Below are positions 28,394-37,901 of a stretch of 64,000 bases of DNA, piece by piece (position 1 is the stretch's first letter; each line of letters begins with the position of its first letter). The notes under the pieces are model-generated. The model was not told the DNA's origin and made no database searches. It was given only the letters and a program-made list of their open reading frames with translations. The translations under genes and the position numbers were made by a program. Origin of the DNA: Corynebacterium urealyticum (GTDB lineage: Bacteria; Actinomycetota; Actinomycetes; Mycobacteriales; Mycobacteriaceae); NCBI GenBank assembly GCA_020741275.1, contig DYZK01000007.1, positions 1-64,000 on the forward strand. The letters are read 5' to 3'.

Positions 28394-29460
28394 GGAAGAT
28401 CCTGCTTTTCGCCATCGCTGGTCTCGCTGCACAGCTAGTCGACGGCGCCCTGGGCATGGCCTTCGGCGTCACCGCCACGACGGTGCTGCTAATCACCGGC
28501 ATCGGCCCCGCCGCGGCCAGCGCCGCCGTGCACATCGCCGAGGTGGGCACGACCGCCGCCTCTGGTACGGCCCACTGGAAGCTCGGTAACGTTCACTGGC
28601 CCACCGTTTTCGCCCTTGGTGTGCCGGGCGCGATCGGCGCCTTCCTAGGAGCGACGGTGCTCTCCAGGATCTCCACCGCGGCCGCCGAGCCAGTGGTGAC
28701 GAGCTTCCTGCTCCTGCTCGGATTGTGGCTGCTCTTCCGCTCGATCTTCCTCTCCAGCGCCAAGCAGGCGTCGAAGACTAAGGAAGAAAAGCAGCGGGAC
28801 ACCGCGCGCCGGGCGCCTCGCACCCGCGTCGGGCTGGGTCTTCTGGGGATCACCAGTGGATTCCTGGACGCCAGCGGTGGCGGCGGATGGGGGCCCATGA
28901 CCACCTCCACACTTCTGACAGTTGGTAAGACTCAGCCGCGGAAGGTGATCGGAACGGTCAGTGCCTCGGAGTTCCTGGTTTCTATCTCGGCATCCGTGGG
29001 CTTTATCTTCGGGCTGGGTCCGCAATTCCTATCCTTGTGGCAGCCGGTAGCGGGCCTGCTGGTCGGCGGTGTGATTGCCGCACCGATCGCGGCCTGGGCC
29101 GTGAGTCGCATCAACCCCACCGTCCTCGGTGGCCTGGTGGGGCTTCTGCTTGTTCTGCTGAACTCCTCGCGCCTGGTGACCGGGGGAACGGTGAGCTTGC
29201 GCGCGGTGGAGATCGGCCTGGCCGTCCTCGCCGTCATCGTGCTCTGGGGGGTGTGGCGTGGCAAAGCTGGGGCCCGCGCTAAGGCGGCTGCTGAGGATTC
29301 TGCTGAGACGGCAACCGAGAACTGTGGTGCAACGCAGGCTTCCCAGGCAGACGTAGACGGCTCCGCCGAGACAGCGGTGGGGCAGGGGGATGCGGACCCA
29401 GGGGCGGGGCGGAATTCCGGCCAGCGCTATAGCCGGGTGCACGCGGGGGAGCGGCGCTAG
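28390..29460 (+). CDS. cysZ: sulfite/sulfate TauE/SafE-type permease (CysZ)
   Basis: Eight-TM profile, QLVDGALGMAFGVTATTVLL; GFLDASGGGGWGP. Confidence 0.82.
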   Translation: MRKILLFAIAGLAAQLVDGALGMAFGVTATTVLLITGIGPAAASAAVHIAEVGTTAASGTAHWKLGNVHWPTVFALGVPGAIGAFLGATVLSRISTAAAEPVVTSFLLLLGLWLLFRSIFLSSAKQASKTKEEKQRDTARRAPRTRVGLGLLGITSGFLDASGGGGWGPMTTSTLLTVGKTQPRKVIGTVSASEFLVSISASVGFIFGLGPQFLSLWQPVAGLLVGGVIAAPIAAWAVSRINPTVLGGLVGLLLVLLNSSRLVTGGTVSLRAVEIGLAVLAVIVLWGVWRGKAGARAKAAAEDSAETATENCGATQASQADVDGSAETAVGQGDADPGAGRNSGQRYSRVHAGERR

Positions 29461-29677
29461 CGCGCTAGGGGGCTGGTGCTGGGGCTCGGTCCGGTGTGGC
29501 CTGCGGATCCGGGGCATGCCACCAGCTGTGGGGCGGCGAGGCAGCGCGGGGGAGCGCTGCCACCTTCCATCCTTAGGCCTTCGAACCGGGGAGATATATA
29601 GGGGTAGAAAAGGGGTGTAGGAAGTCACGATCCGAACGTGCGTTGTGACGCGCGTTACGTTATTGTTTCACCTAGAA

Positions 29678-29693
29678 AGTGAAGCCGATCACA
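29678..29693. promoter_or_regulatory. GlxR/CRP-like site AGTGA-agccga-TCACA upstream of pta
   Basis: GTGA-N6-TCAC core; one mismatch to TGTGA-N6-TCACA. Confidence 0.4.
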
Positions 29694-29778
29694 GTGATAG
29701 TTGTGGGTAACGAACCTACCACTGACAAAAGAGAACTGTGGTCGGCTAACCGCTACGAAGCCCTGGAGGATGAACTAG

Positions 29779-31200
29779 GTGATCGTCAAAGCAGTCGTAA
29801 GCCCCCTGGCTAGCGCAGCAGCGCAGCGCCCCAAGATCATCAAGGCGACTAACGCCGGTGGCGGCAACAGCGCCGACCTTTTTGAGCACATCCGTCCGTC
29901 CCACCCAGACTTCCCCCAGGCCCTGGAATTCGGCAGCACCACCAGCGCCGACGTCCTCGTCGGCACGGGGTCCGTTTCCTTCGACGCCCGCCTCGCCGGT
30001 GCGCTGGGTGCCTCCCACATCCTCGTCGCAGGTTCCGACGCCGACCGCATCTCCGTGCAGCAGTCGCTCGGCCAGCTCGTCCGCATCGGCCGCGTCCCGG
30101 CGGGCATCGCCATGCTGGAGGGTCCGGCCAGCACCTCCTCCGCGCTGGAGTGCGAGGGTGAGGCCATCAGCTACGTCGAGCTGGGCAGCGTCCACAAGTC
30201 CGAGACCCGCGAGCCGATCGTCGGCCCGGAACTCTTCGAGCGCAACCTCATCATCCAGGCCCGTGAGAAGAACGCGCACATCGTCCTGCCCGAGGGCGAC
30301 GACGACCGCATCCTGCAGGCAGCCCACCAGCTGCTCGAGCACAACGTGTGCCGCCTGACCATCCTGGGCGACCCGAGCGCGATCGCTCAGCGCGCCCGCG
30401 AGCTGCAGCTGGACCTCTCCGGCGCGACCCTCACGAACCCGAATAGCGGTACCCAGTTGGAGGAGTTCGCCCAGGACTTCGCGGAGCTGCGCAAGTCCAA
30501 GGGTGTGACCCTCGACGAGGCGCGGGAGACCATGAAGGACATCTCTTACTACGCCACGATGATGGTCCACAAGGGCCTGGCCGATGGTCTGGTCTCCGGT
30601 GCGGCGCACACCACCGCGCACACCATCCGCCCGAGCTTCCAGATCATCAAGACCGCCCCGGGCGCCTCCGTGGTCAGCTCCATCTTCCTCATGGTCATGG
30701 ACGGCTACCTGTGGGCCTTCGGCGACTGTGCGGTCAACCCGAACCCGAACGCTGAGCAGCTCGCCGAGATCGCCGCGGTGTCCGCGAAGACGGCAGCCCA
30801 GTTCGGCATCGACCCGAAGGTCGCGATGCTGTCTTACTCCACCGGAACTTCCGGTGCGGGCGAGGATGTCGAAGCTGTCGCCGCCGCCGTCGAGAAGGCG
30901 AAGGAAGACAACCCGGACCTGCAGCTGGACGGACCGCTGCAGTTCGACGCCGCTGCCGTCGCCTCCGTGGGGCACAAGAAGATGCCGGAATCGGACGTGG
31001 CAGGCAAGGCCAATGTCTTCATCTTCCCTGACCTCAACAGCGGAAACATCACCTACAAGGCGGTGCAGCGTACGGCGAACGCATTGGCGGTCGGCCCGAT
31101 TCTGCAGGGTCTAAACAAGCCGGTCAACGACCTGTCCCGTGGCGCGACCGTTCCGGACATCGTCAACACCGTGGCGATCACCGCGATCCAGGCCGGCTAG
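29779..31200 (+). CDS. pta: phosphate acetyltransferase
   Basis: GLADGLVSGAAHTTAHTIRPSFQIIKT, PDLNSGNITYKAVQRT. Confidence 0.93.
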   Translation: MIVKAVVSPLASAAAQRPKIIKATNAGGGNSADLFEHIRPSHPDFPQALEFGSTTSADVLVGTGSVSFDARLAGALGASHILVAGSDADRISVQQSLGQLVRIGRVPAGIAMLEGPASTSSALECEGEAISYVELGSVHKSETREPIVGPELFERNLIIQAREKNAHIVLPEGDDDRILQAAHQLLEHNVCRLTILGDPSAIAQRARELQLDLSGATLTNPNSGTQLEEFAQDFAELRKSKGVTLDEARETMKDISYYATMMVHKGLADGLVSGAAHTTAHTIRPSFQIIKTAPGASVVSSIFLMVMDGYLWAFGDCAVNPNPNAEQLAEIAAVSAKTAAQFGIDPKVAMLSYSTGTSGAGEDVEAVAAAVEKAKEDNPDLQLDGPLQFDAAAVASVGHKKMPESDVAGKANVFIFPDLNSGNITYKAVQRTANALAVGPILQGLNKPVNDLSRGATVPDIVNTVAITAIQAG

Positions 31201-31258
31201 GCACTCGAGCTAAAACACCACTCACCCCTCACCACTGCATCCTGAAAGGACAATCACC

Positions 31259-32500
31259 ATGGCACCCTCCGAGCACGATCCAGCAGCAGGCGAGATCGAA
31301 TTCGTCCTGGTTCTGAACTCCGGTTCCTCTTCCATCAAGTTCCAGGTCTTGGACCCGAGTGCAGACGCGCACGAAGAGCCGTTCATTACCGGCATCGTCG
31401 AGAAGATTGGCGAGCCGAAGGGTCACATCAAGATCGCCACGGCCACCACGAAGATGGAGGACTCCCGCCCGATCCTGTCCCACTCGGTGGGCCTGGAGCG
31501 TGCATTCGGCATGATGTCCCTGCTGGGCTGCGGCCCGCAGGACCTGAACCTCATCGCGGTTGGTCACCGTGTCGTGCACGGTGGTGCGACCTTCTCCGAG
31601 CCGGTGCTGATCGACGACAAGATGGTCGCTGAGATCGAGAAGCTCGTCCCGCTGGCGCCTCTGCACAACCCAGCGAACATCGACGGCATCAAGAACGCTC
31701 GCGCCCTGCTGGGCCACGTTCCGCACGTCGCGGTCTTCGATACCGCGTTCTTCTCCACCCTGCCGGAGCACGCGGCGCACTATGGCCTTAACAAGGAGGT
31801 CGCGGACAAGTACCACATCCGCCGCTACGGCTTCCACGGCACCAGCCATGAGTTCGTCTCCCGCGCGGTGCCGAAGATCATGGGCCGCGAGCCGGAGAAG
31901 GTCAACCAGATCACCCTGCACCTGGGCAACGGTGCTTCTGCTGCGGCGATCCGCGGCGGCGAGGCGATCGATACCTCCATGGGCCTGACCCCGCTGGCTG
32001 GTCTGGTCATGGGCACCCGTACCGGTGACATCGACCCGAGTGTGATCTTCCACCTGGCACGCGCTGGCAGCATGAAGGTCGACGAAATCGATAACCTCTT
32101 CAACCGGAACTCCGGTCTGAAGGGCATCGCGGGGGTCAATGATTTCCGCGAGATCAAGGAGCTGATGGACCAGGGCGATCACGATGCCCGCCTGGCCTAC
32201 GAGATCTACATTCATCAGCTGCGTCGCTTCATCGGTTCTTACATGCTGATCCTGGGTCACACGGATGCGATTACCTTCACCGCTGGTGTCGGCGAGAACG
32301 CTGCGTTCGTGCGCAAGGACGCGATGGCTGATCTGGAGGGCTTCGGCATCAAGATCGACGATGATCGCAACCTCAACAAGGAGGGCGTGGAGGGCCCGCG
32401 TGTGATCTCCACGGATGACTCGAAGATCAAGGTCTTCGTGGTCCCGACGAACGAGGAGCTGGCCATCGCGCAGTACGCGATGGAGCTGGCCGAGCAGTAG
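31259..32500 (+). CDS. ackA: acetate kinase
   Basis: [50 protein letters not shown]. Confidence 0.96.
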   Translation: MAPSEHDPAAGEIEFVLVLNSGSSSIKFQVLDPSADAHEEPFITGIVEKIGEPKGHIKIATATTKMEDSRPILSHSVGLERAFGMMSLLGCGPQDLNLIAVGHRVVHGGATFSEPVLIDDKMVAEIEKLVPLAPLHNPANIDGIKNARALLGHVPHVAVFDTAFFSTLPEHAAHYGLNKEVADKYHIRRYGFHGTSHEFVSRAVPKIMGREPEKVNQITLHLGNGASAAAIRGGEAIDTSMGLTPLAGLVMGTRTGDIDPSVIFHLARAGSMKVDEIDNLFNRNSGLKGIAGVNDFREIKELMDQGDHDARLAYEIYIHQLRRFIGSYMLILGHTDAITFTAGVGENAAFVRKDAMADLEGFGIKIDDDRNLNKEGVEGPRVISTDDSKIKVFVVPTNEELAIAQYAMELAEQ

Positions 32501-32523
32501 GCCTCGCCGAGCAGTGATGGGAT

Positions 32524-32556
32524 AGCTGGTGGCTTGCGGGCCACCAGCTTCTTCCT
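32524..32556 (+). terminator. terminator after ackA
   Basis: AGCTGGTGGC-ttgcgg-GCCACCAGCT followed by TCTTCCTTTG. Confidence 0.7.
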
Positions 32557-32558
32557 TT

Positions 32559-32616
32559 GTTTTGCAGAGTTGAGTGTCGGTTTTCGTGCGTTTTCCGACC
32601 TTAAACTCTGCAAAAC
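32559..32616. repeat. 58-bp dispersed palindromic element, copy 1
   Basis: GTTTTGCAGAGTT...GTCGGttttcgtgcgttttCCGAC...AAACTCTGCAAAAC. Confidence 0.85.
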
Positions 32617-32639
32617 GGGTGAGGGGAGGGCGCGCGGGG

Positions 32640-32683
32640 CTTTAGCTATCGAGGCCGACCCAGGTGGTGGCCCCGCTGCGGAG
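32640..32683. repeat. 44-bp direct repeat copy A (fossil of the last 13 codons and stop of moaE)
   Basis: Identical to 34353..34396; minus strand encodes [13 protein letters not shown]-stop. Confidence 0.92.
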
Positions 32684-32697
32684 CAAGCGCCGCGCGG

Positions 32698-34020
32698 CTA
32701 GCGCGGGAACTTCACGTAGCTCGGCAGCGCAGCTGGCTTCGCGATGGGCTGCTTCTTCAGCTGCATGTCCACGCCCATGTCCTTGGCGAAGATCAGCCGG
32801 GTGGACTCGTAGATCTTCTCCGAGTTCTCATTGAGCTCGAACACACGCGCACCGCGCAGAGTGTGCTGCTGCCACGTGCCGTCCATCAGGCCATAAGGGG
32901 CGAAACCAGTGCCCGGGCAGTAACCGAGCTCCACGCCGAAGTAGTCGCCTTTATAGCTATTGATGTGGTCGTGGCCACAGTAAATGCCCAGGACATCACC
33001 CCGGTCGCGCGCTGCGCCGTAGATCCCGGAGTTGAAGGAGCCGTAGTACACGTCCTCGTTCTTCACGCCTTCAATGTTGAAGGTGGCCTTGGCCTTGGCG
33101 TGGCTGGCCGCGAGGTGCTTGGCCGGGCCACCGAACCACATGTCGCGGTGCTCGTAGGTGGGGATGTGGAAGTACATGAGGCCAGGGATCTTCGTGCCAT
33201 AGCGCTTCTCAGCCTCGATGGACTTGCCGACGTACCATTCCACCTGAGCTGGGCGGATGTAGTCGTAGCTGGGCACGTCGTCGTTGTCTTGCACGGGGTC
33301 GGCCTCGGGCAGGTAGTTCCCTGAATCGAGCAGCCAAATCGCGAACCTGGCCTGCGCAGGGTTCTTGGCAGACGCGATCAACAGTTGGGCATCGGAGTGG
33401 CCGAAGGGGCGGTCGGGTGCCACCGGGTTCAGGTTGTGCTTGTATTGGCGAACGAACTCGGCCATGTGGCGCTCGTACACGCCGGTGTTGGCGTCCTCGA
33501 CAGAATCTTCATCATGATTGCCGAAGGTGATCGCCCACGGGATGGAGCGGGACTCCATCGGCAGGACCACGTTGTTGATGGCTTCGTAGACCTGGCGGGG
33601 GTTCTTCGGGCCGGAGGTGATGACGTCGCCGTTGATGAGCGCGAAGTTCGGCTTCTCCTGGTCGAGGACTTTGCCCATGAATTCGATGGTGCGGCGGTCG
33701 GTGAGGTGGTCGTCCTGGGTGTCGTTGAACTGGACGATCTTAAAGCGGCCGTTGGGTTGGAAACGCAGTGGGAGCTTGCCGTGGGCGCCCGCGCCGGGGT
33801 TGGTTCCGCCCGGGTGGGAGGAGCCGTTGCTGGAGCCGAAGAGTGAGCTGTGCGATGACTGGGCCTGGGCGTTCGGCGCGAAGCCGGCGGCGGCTGCGGT
33901 GGCGGCGAGGATGGAGCCGCCACCCAGCAGGGAACGGCGGCTGACCTTGCGGTTTGGGGCGGGATTGTCGGATGGCAAGGGGTTGTTCATCTCCGATTGT
34001 TGCGCTGGTTTGTTGGACAA
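32698..34020 (-). CDS. secreted (Tat) metallophosphoesterase
   Basis: KVSRRSLLGGGSILAATAAAAGFAPNAQAQ Tat signal; QFNDTQD, GNHDED, YCGHDHIN motifs. Confidence 0.87.
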   Translation of the reverse strand: MSNKPAQQSEMNNPLPSDNPAPNRKVSRRSLLGGGSILAATAAAAGFAPNAQAQSSHSSLFGSSNGSSHPGGTNPGAGAHGKLPLRFQPNGRFKIVQFNDTQDDHLTDRRTIEFMGKVLDQEKPNFALINGDVITSGPKNPRQVYEAINNVVLPMESRSIPWAITFGNHDEDSVEDANTGVYERHMAEFVRQYKHNLNPVAPDRPFGHSDAQLLIASAKNPAQARFAIWLLDSGNYLPEADPVQDNDDVPSYDYIRPAQVEWYVGKSIEAEKRYGTKIPGLMYFHIPTYEHRDMWFGGPAKHLAASHAKAKATFNIEGVKNEDVYYGSFNSGIYGAARDRGDVLGIYCGHDHINSYKGDYFGVELGYCPGTGFAPYGLMDGTWQQHTLRGARVFELNENSEKIYESTRLIFAKDMGVDMQLKKQPIAKPAALPSYVKFPR

Positions 34021-34161
34021 TCCGAGAGGTTAGGACGCCGAGATGACGTGGAATCAAACGCAGAATGAAGTGTCGCGGGGCGGGGGTGGCCTGGCTGAGG
34101 GTGTGGTTTTGGCCTTCCGTGATTCGCTCGCCCTCATCCGGGTTTTCCCACTCCCATATGC

Positions 34162-34219
34162 GTTTTGCAGAGTTGGATGTCGGTTTTCGTGCGTTTTCCG
34201 ACCTTAAACTCTGCAAAAC
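34162..34219. repeat. 58-bp dispersed palindromic element, copy 2
   Basis: Near-identical to 32559..32616. Confidence 0.85.
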
Positions 34220-34352
34220 GGGAGAGGGGAGGGTGCTCGGGAGTGCGACGCTGCACAGCACTCTGCAAAACAGGGGAGGGAAGTGAAGCGCGAGAGCGGA
34301 AAAAGGGGGAGAGGGGAAGAGGAGCGCGGAAGGGGTGCGGAGGCGCGCGGGA

Positions 34353-34396
34353 CTTTAGCTATCGAGGCCGACCCAGGTGGTGGCCCCGCTGCGGAG
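34353..34396. repeat. 44-bp direct repeat copy B (3' end of moaE coding sequence)
   Basis: Identical to 32640..32683. Confidence 0.92.
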
Positions 34397-35581
34397 TTTT
34401 TGCTCCTTCCAGATCGGCACCCGTGCCTTCACCTGGTCAGCCAGCTCCGCGGTGGCGGCGAAGGCCGGGCCCCGGTGCGCGGCGGCGACGATGACGAGGA
34501 ACGCCAGGTCACCGATCTCCAGCGGGCCCGTGCGGTGCGCCACCCAGGCGCGGACCTCGGGGTGGGCGGCCACGACCTCTTCCACGACCTCCCGCAGCAC
34601 GTGCGCCGCGCTCGGGTGGCAGCTATAGGTCAGGGTGTCGACGAGCTCGCCGCCGTCGTGATCGCGCACCACCCCCTCGAAGGTGCTGACCGTGCCCATC
34701 GCCGGGGTGGCGGTGACGTCCTTTGCCGAGCTGAGCAGCGACTCCAGCGGCTCCTCGGTGATCCGAGTGTGGACGACCACGCCCGTCTGCTCCGCGACGT
34801 GCGGCGGGTCGGGGACGGCTGGTCCGTAGCAGCAGCCACTCCCGTGCAGCGTGTGGTTCTGCTCGGCAGCGCTCGACTCAGGGACATGGGTGGGCGCAGG
34901 TGGCGAGGCTTCTGGCGCCGGGCCTTGCGTGGCCTGGGCCCCGTGGTCGCCCCCACCCGCGAGCTGGTCCAGCAGGTGCTCGAGCACGCCGTCCAGCACC
35001 TCTAGGCCGTCGCGCACCCCGCCGCGGGACCCGGGCAGCGTCATGACGAAGGCGTGCTTGGGGCAGGATTCCCGGAGACCGGCAGAGGACGGCCCCGGGG
35101 AGCTACCCTCGGCGTGCGCTGCACGTGGGCGGTCGAGGATCCCGGCGACGCAGCGGGAGAGCACCGCCGTCGGCACCTTTGCAGCGCCCACGCGGAAGAA
35201 CTCAGCGGCGATGCCCGGCAGCGGGCGGGTGAGGAAGCGCTCCACCGCATTCACGGTGACGTCGCTGGGGGAGACCCCGGTGCCACCGGAGGTGAGCACC
35301 ACGTCGGGCAACGCGTCGAACGCCGGGATCGCGGCCCCGCCGCCAGCAGCAGCGCCGCCGGATCCGGTGAAAAGCTGCTCCATGACCGCGGGGACATCCG
35401 CGTCCGCGACGATCAACGCATCCGGGGTCTCGATCCCGCGCTCCCGCAGCCACTCCACGGCCAGCACGCCGGAGCGGTCCTCGTACTCGCCCGCGGCCGC
35501 CCGCGTGGAGGCGACGATCACCAGGCCCGTGCGCCCGGCATTCCTCGCCGCGAGGTCCTGCGCCGATCCCGCGCTAGTCAT
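34355..35581 (-). CDS. fused molybdenum cofactor protein: MogA/MoaB-type domain plus C-terminal MoaE (molybdopterin synthase large subunit)
   Basis: N-term [36 protein letters not shown]...[15 protein letters not shown] (MogA/MoaB); C-term [16 protein letters not shown]...[50 protein letters not shown] (MoaE). Confidence 0.9.
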   Translation of the reverse strand: MTSAGSAQDLAARNAGRTGLVIVASTRAAAGEYEDRSGVLAVEWLRERGIETPDALIVADADVPAVMEQLFTGSGGAAAGGGAAIPAFDALPDVVLTSGGTGVSPSDVTVNAVERFLTRPLPGIAAEFFRVGAAKVPTAVLSRCVAGILDRPRAAHAEGSSPGPSSAGLRESCPKHAFVMTLPGSRGGVRDGLEVLDGVLEHLLDQLAGGGDHGAQATQGPAPEASPPAPTHVPESSAAEQNHTLHGSGCCYGPAVPDPPHVAEQTGVVVHTRITEEPLESLLSSAKDVTATPAMGTVSTFEGVVRDHDGGELVDTLTYSCHPSAAHVLREVVEEVVAAHPEVRAWVAHRTGPLEIGDLAFLVIVAAAHRGPAFAATAELADQVKARVPIWKEQKLRSGATTWVGLDS

Positions 35582-36086
35582 CGACGCTCCAATCCCCGGA
35601 CTTGCCGCCGGCCTTCGCCAGCACCCGCAGGCCCGTGATCTCGGCGTGCTTATCCACGGCCTTGATCATGTCGTACACCGTCAGAGCCGCGCTGCTCACC
35701 GCGGTGAGCGCCTCCATTTCCACGCCGGTGACACCGCGGGTTTTCACCGTCGCAGTAATCCGCACCGCCGGTGCAGGCTCGGTGGCCTTCTCGAAGTCGA
35801 TGGTGATCTTGCCCAACGGCAGCGGGTGGCACAGCGGAATGATTTCCGGGGTCTTCTTCGCACCCATGATCCCGGCGATACGCGCCACCGGCAGCGCATC
35901 CCCCTTCGGCAGGCCGGCCTGGTCGCCGTCCCCATCCTGGAAGATCATGGCGAGGACGTCCTCCCGGGTCCGCAGGAAGCCCTCCGCCGTCGCGGTGCGG
36001 GTGGTCTCGGACTTGGCGGTGACGTCCACCATGTGGGCGGAGCCATCACCGCGCACATGAGTCAGCTGCGGCTGCGAGTCGGACAT
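35574..36086 (-). CDS. moaC: cyclic pyranopterin monophosphate synthase
   Basis: [55 protein letters not shown]. Confidence 0.94.
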   Translation of the reverse strand: MSDSQPQLTHVRGDGSAHMVDVTAKSETTRTATAEGFLRTREDVLAMIFQDGDGDQAGLPKGDALPVARIAGIMGAKKTPEIIPLCHPLPLGKITIDFEKATEPAPAVRITATVKTRGVTGVEMEALTAVSSAALTVYDMIKAVDKHAEITGLRVLAKAGGKSGDWSVDD

Positions 36087-36155
36087 ATTCTCCACGCTCC
36101 TTGGGGCCAAGAACTAGCTTTCGCTACACAGCTTAACTTTCGGGGCGGACACGCC

Positions 36156-36962
36156 TTAGCTGCGGCGGCCTCGCTGCACCAGGCGCAGCCCGGCAATACC
36201 GCCCACGACCAGGACGTATACCGCCAGCAGCACCAGGCAGGCGCCCAACGCGCGGTCCATATCGTTGGAGCTCAAACCCAGCTCGATGAGCAGCGGCAGG
36301 GTGCGGGTCCGACCCGCGACGTTGCCGGCAAAGGTCAACGTCGCCCCGTACTCACCCAGCGAGCGGGCGAAGGCCAGGACCAAACCCACCGCGATCCCCG
36401 GCCACGCGATCGGCAGAATGACCAACCGCAAGACCTCGGACCTGTTCGCCCCGTCGACGGCAGCGGCGTCCTGAACGGAATCCGGAACCGAACGCAGCGC
36501 CGTCACCGCGGTAGCGACGACGAAGGGGAGGGTGACGAAAACCTGCACCACGACGACCCCCAGCGTCGTGTAAGCAACCGACCACCCCGCGCGCTCCAGC
36601 AGGGGCCCAAGCAGGCCGGGACGTCCCCAGAAAAACACCAGCGCCAGACCGCTGACCACGGGGGAGAGCACCAGCGGGGCGTAGACCGCGAGCTGGATGA
36701 GCTGCGATAGCCCCGGGCGGCGGCGCTGAAGGCGGGCGAGCCACAGCGCCAGCGGGACGCCGAATAACCCGGAGAGCGCGGTGGCGACCGCGGCGGTGGA
36801 TAGCGAAAGCCCCAGCGAGGTCAGCACTTCCGGGGCGGTGACGAGTTGCAGCGCCTTCGGCCACGGGATGTTCAGCAGCAGCCCCAGCATCGGGCCCGCG
36901 ATGAGTGCGAAGGCCGGGATTGCTAGCGCGAGCGTCCAGAGGGGGAAGGCGCGGGTGCTCAC
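36156..36962 (-). CDS. modB: molybdate ABC transporter permease
   Basis: BPD permease EYGATLTFAGNVAGRTRTLPLLIE motif; next to modA. Confidence 0.9.
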   Translation of the reverse strand: MSTRAFPLWTLALAIPAFALIAGPMLGLLLNIPWPKALQLVTAPEVLTSLGLSLSTAAVATALSGLFGVPLALWLARLQRRRPGLSQLIQLAVYAPLVLSPVVSGLALVFFWGRPGLLGPLLERAGWSVAYTTLGVVVVQVFVTLPFVVATAVTALRSVPDSVQDAAAVDGANRSEVLRLVILPIAWPGIAVGLVLAFARSLGEYGATLTFAGNVAGRTRTLPLLIELGLSSNDMDRALGACLVLLAVYVLVVGGIAGLRLVQRGRRS

Positions 36963-37855
36963 TCTTGGGTCACTCCAGGGCCGAAGCCGTGGTCAGCGAG
37001 GATGCGCTGGGCGGTCGGGGTGGCGAGCCAGCGGACGAACTCGGCGGCCTTGGCGTTATCGGCGCCTGCATCCGTGCTGGCAGCGGGGTAGTTATTCGGC
37101 GCGACGTGTGCGATCGGCAGGGTGGTGATCTTTGTGCCCTGGCGCTGGATGGCGGCGGCGTCGGAGGCGTAGATGAAGCCCGCGTCCACCTGGCCGGTGG
37201 CGACCTTGGTGGCGACGTTCGAGACGTTGGCCTCCTCGGAAGGGTTCTGCAGCTTGATCGGTGTGCGGCCGGCCTTCTCGAGAGCCTCGTGGGCGAGCGT
37301 GCCGCACGGGACCTCCGGGGCGCAGATGGCGACGCGGGCACCCTTGGCTAGGTCCTCGAGAGAGTTGATCTCGGTCTTGGGGTTTTCTGCGACGGCCAGG
37401 ACCAGCTGGTTGGTGGCGACGATGCGCGGCTCCCCGCGGTCCGTGACGTTGCCGAACTCCGGCAACTTCAGGGCCTTGTCCATGTTCTTCTCATCAGCGG
37501 AAATGAACGCATCGGCCGGGGAGCCCTGCTCGATCTGGCGGACGAGGGCGGAGGAGCCAGCGAAGTTCCATTCGATCTGCTGGCCGTCGTGCTCGGCGGC
37601 GTAGAGCTCCAGCAGGTCATCGCCGGCAACGCTCAGGGAGGTGGCGGCGAAGACGCGCAGGGTCCCGTTCGAAGCGTCCTCCGAGGAGCAAGCGGCCAGC
37701 GCAAGCACGCCCGCGAGTGCTGCGGCGAGCGCGGCGACGAAGCGCTGCTTGTGGCCCGGCGTGCGATGGGCGGGGTCGCGGCCGGCAGCGGTGCGGCGGG
37801 CGGTGCCGCGTGCGCGGCCGTGCCCGGTGCTACGGGGCGCGGGGCGGATGATCAT
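36959..37855 (-). CDS. modA: molybdate ABC transporter substrate-binding lipoprotein
   Basis: LRVFAATSLS...NFAGSSALVRQIEQGSPADAFISADEKNMD; LALAACSSED lipobox. Confidence 0.92.
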   Translation of the reverse strand: MIIRPAPRSTGHGRARGTARRTAAGRDPAHRTPGHKQRFVAALAAALAGVLALAACSSEDASNGTLRVFAATSLSVAGDDLLELYAAEHDGQQIEWNFAGSSALVRQIEQGSPADAFISADEKNMDKALKLPEFGNVTDRGEPRIVATNQLVLAVAENPKTEINSLEDLAKGARVAICAPEVPCGTLAHEALEKAGRTPIKLQNPSEEANVSNVATKVATGQVDAGFIYASDAAAIQRQGTKITTLPIAHVAPNNYPAASTDAGADNAKAAEFVRWLATPTAQRILADHGFGPGVTQE

Positions 37856-37901
37856 GGATCTGATCCTAGGCGAGCCCCTCGATGGCAGCGCGCTAAGCGC
37901 A

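Noticed and set aside
34851-36710. 619-aa plus-strand ORF across moa genes and modB
   Set aside because: Overlaps several supported minus-strand genes; low-complexity Arg/Gln/His-rich tail.
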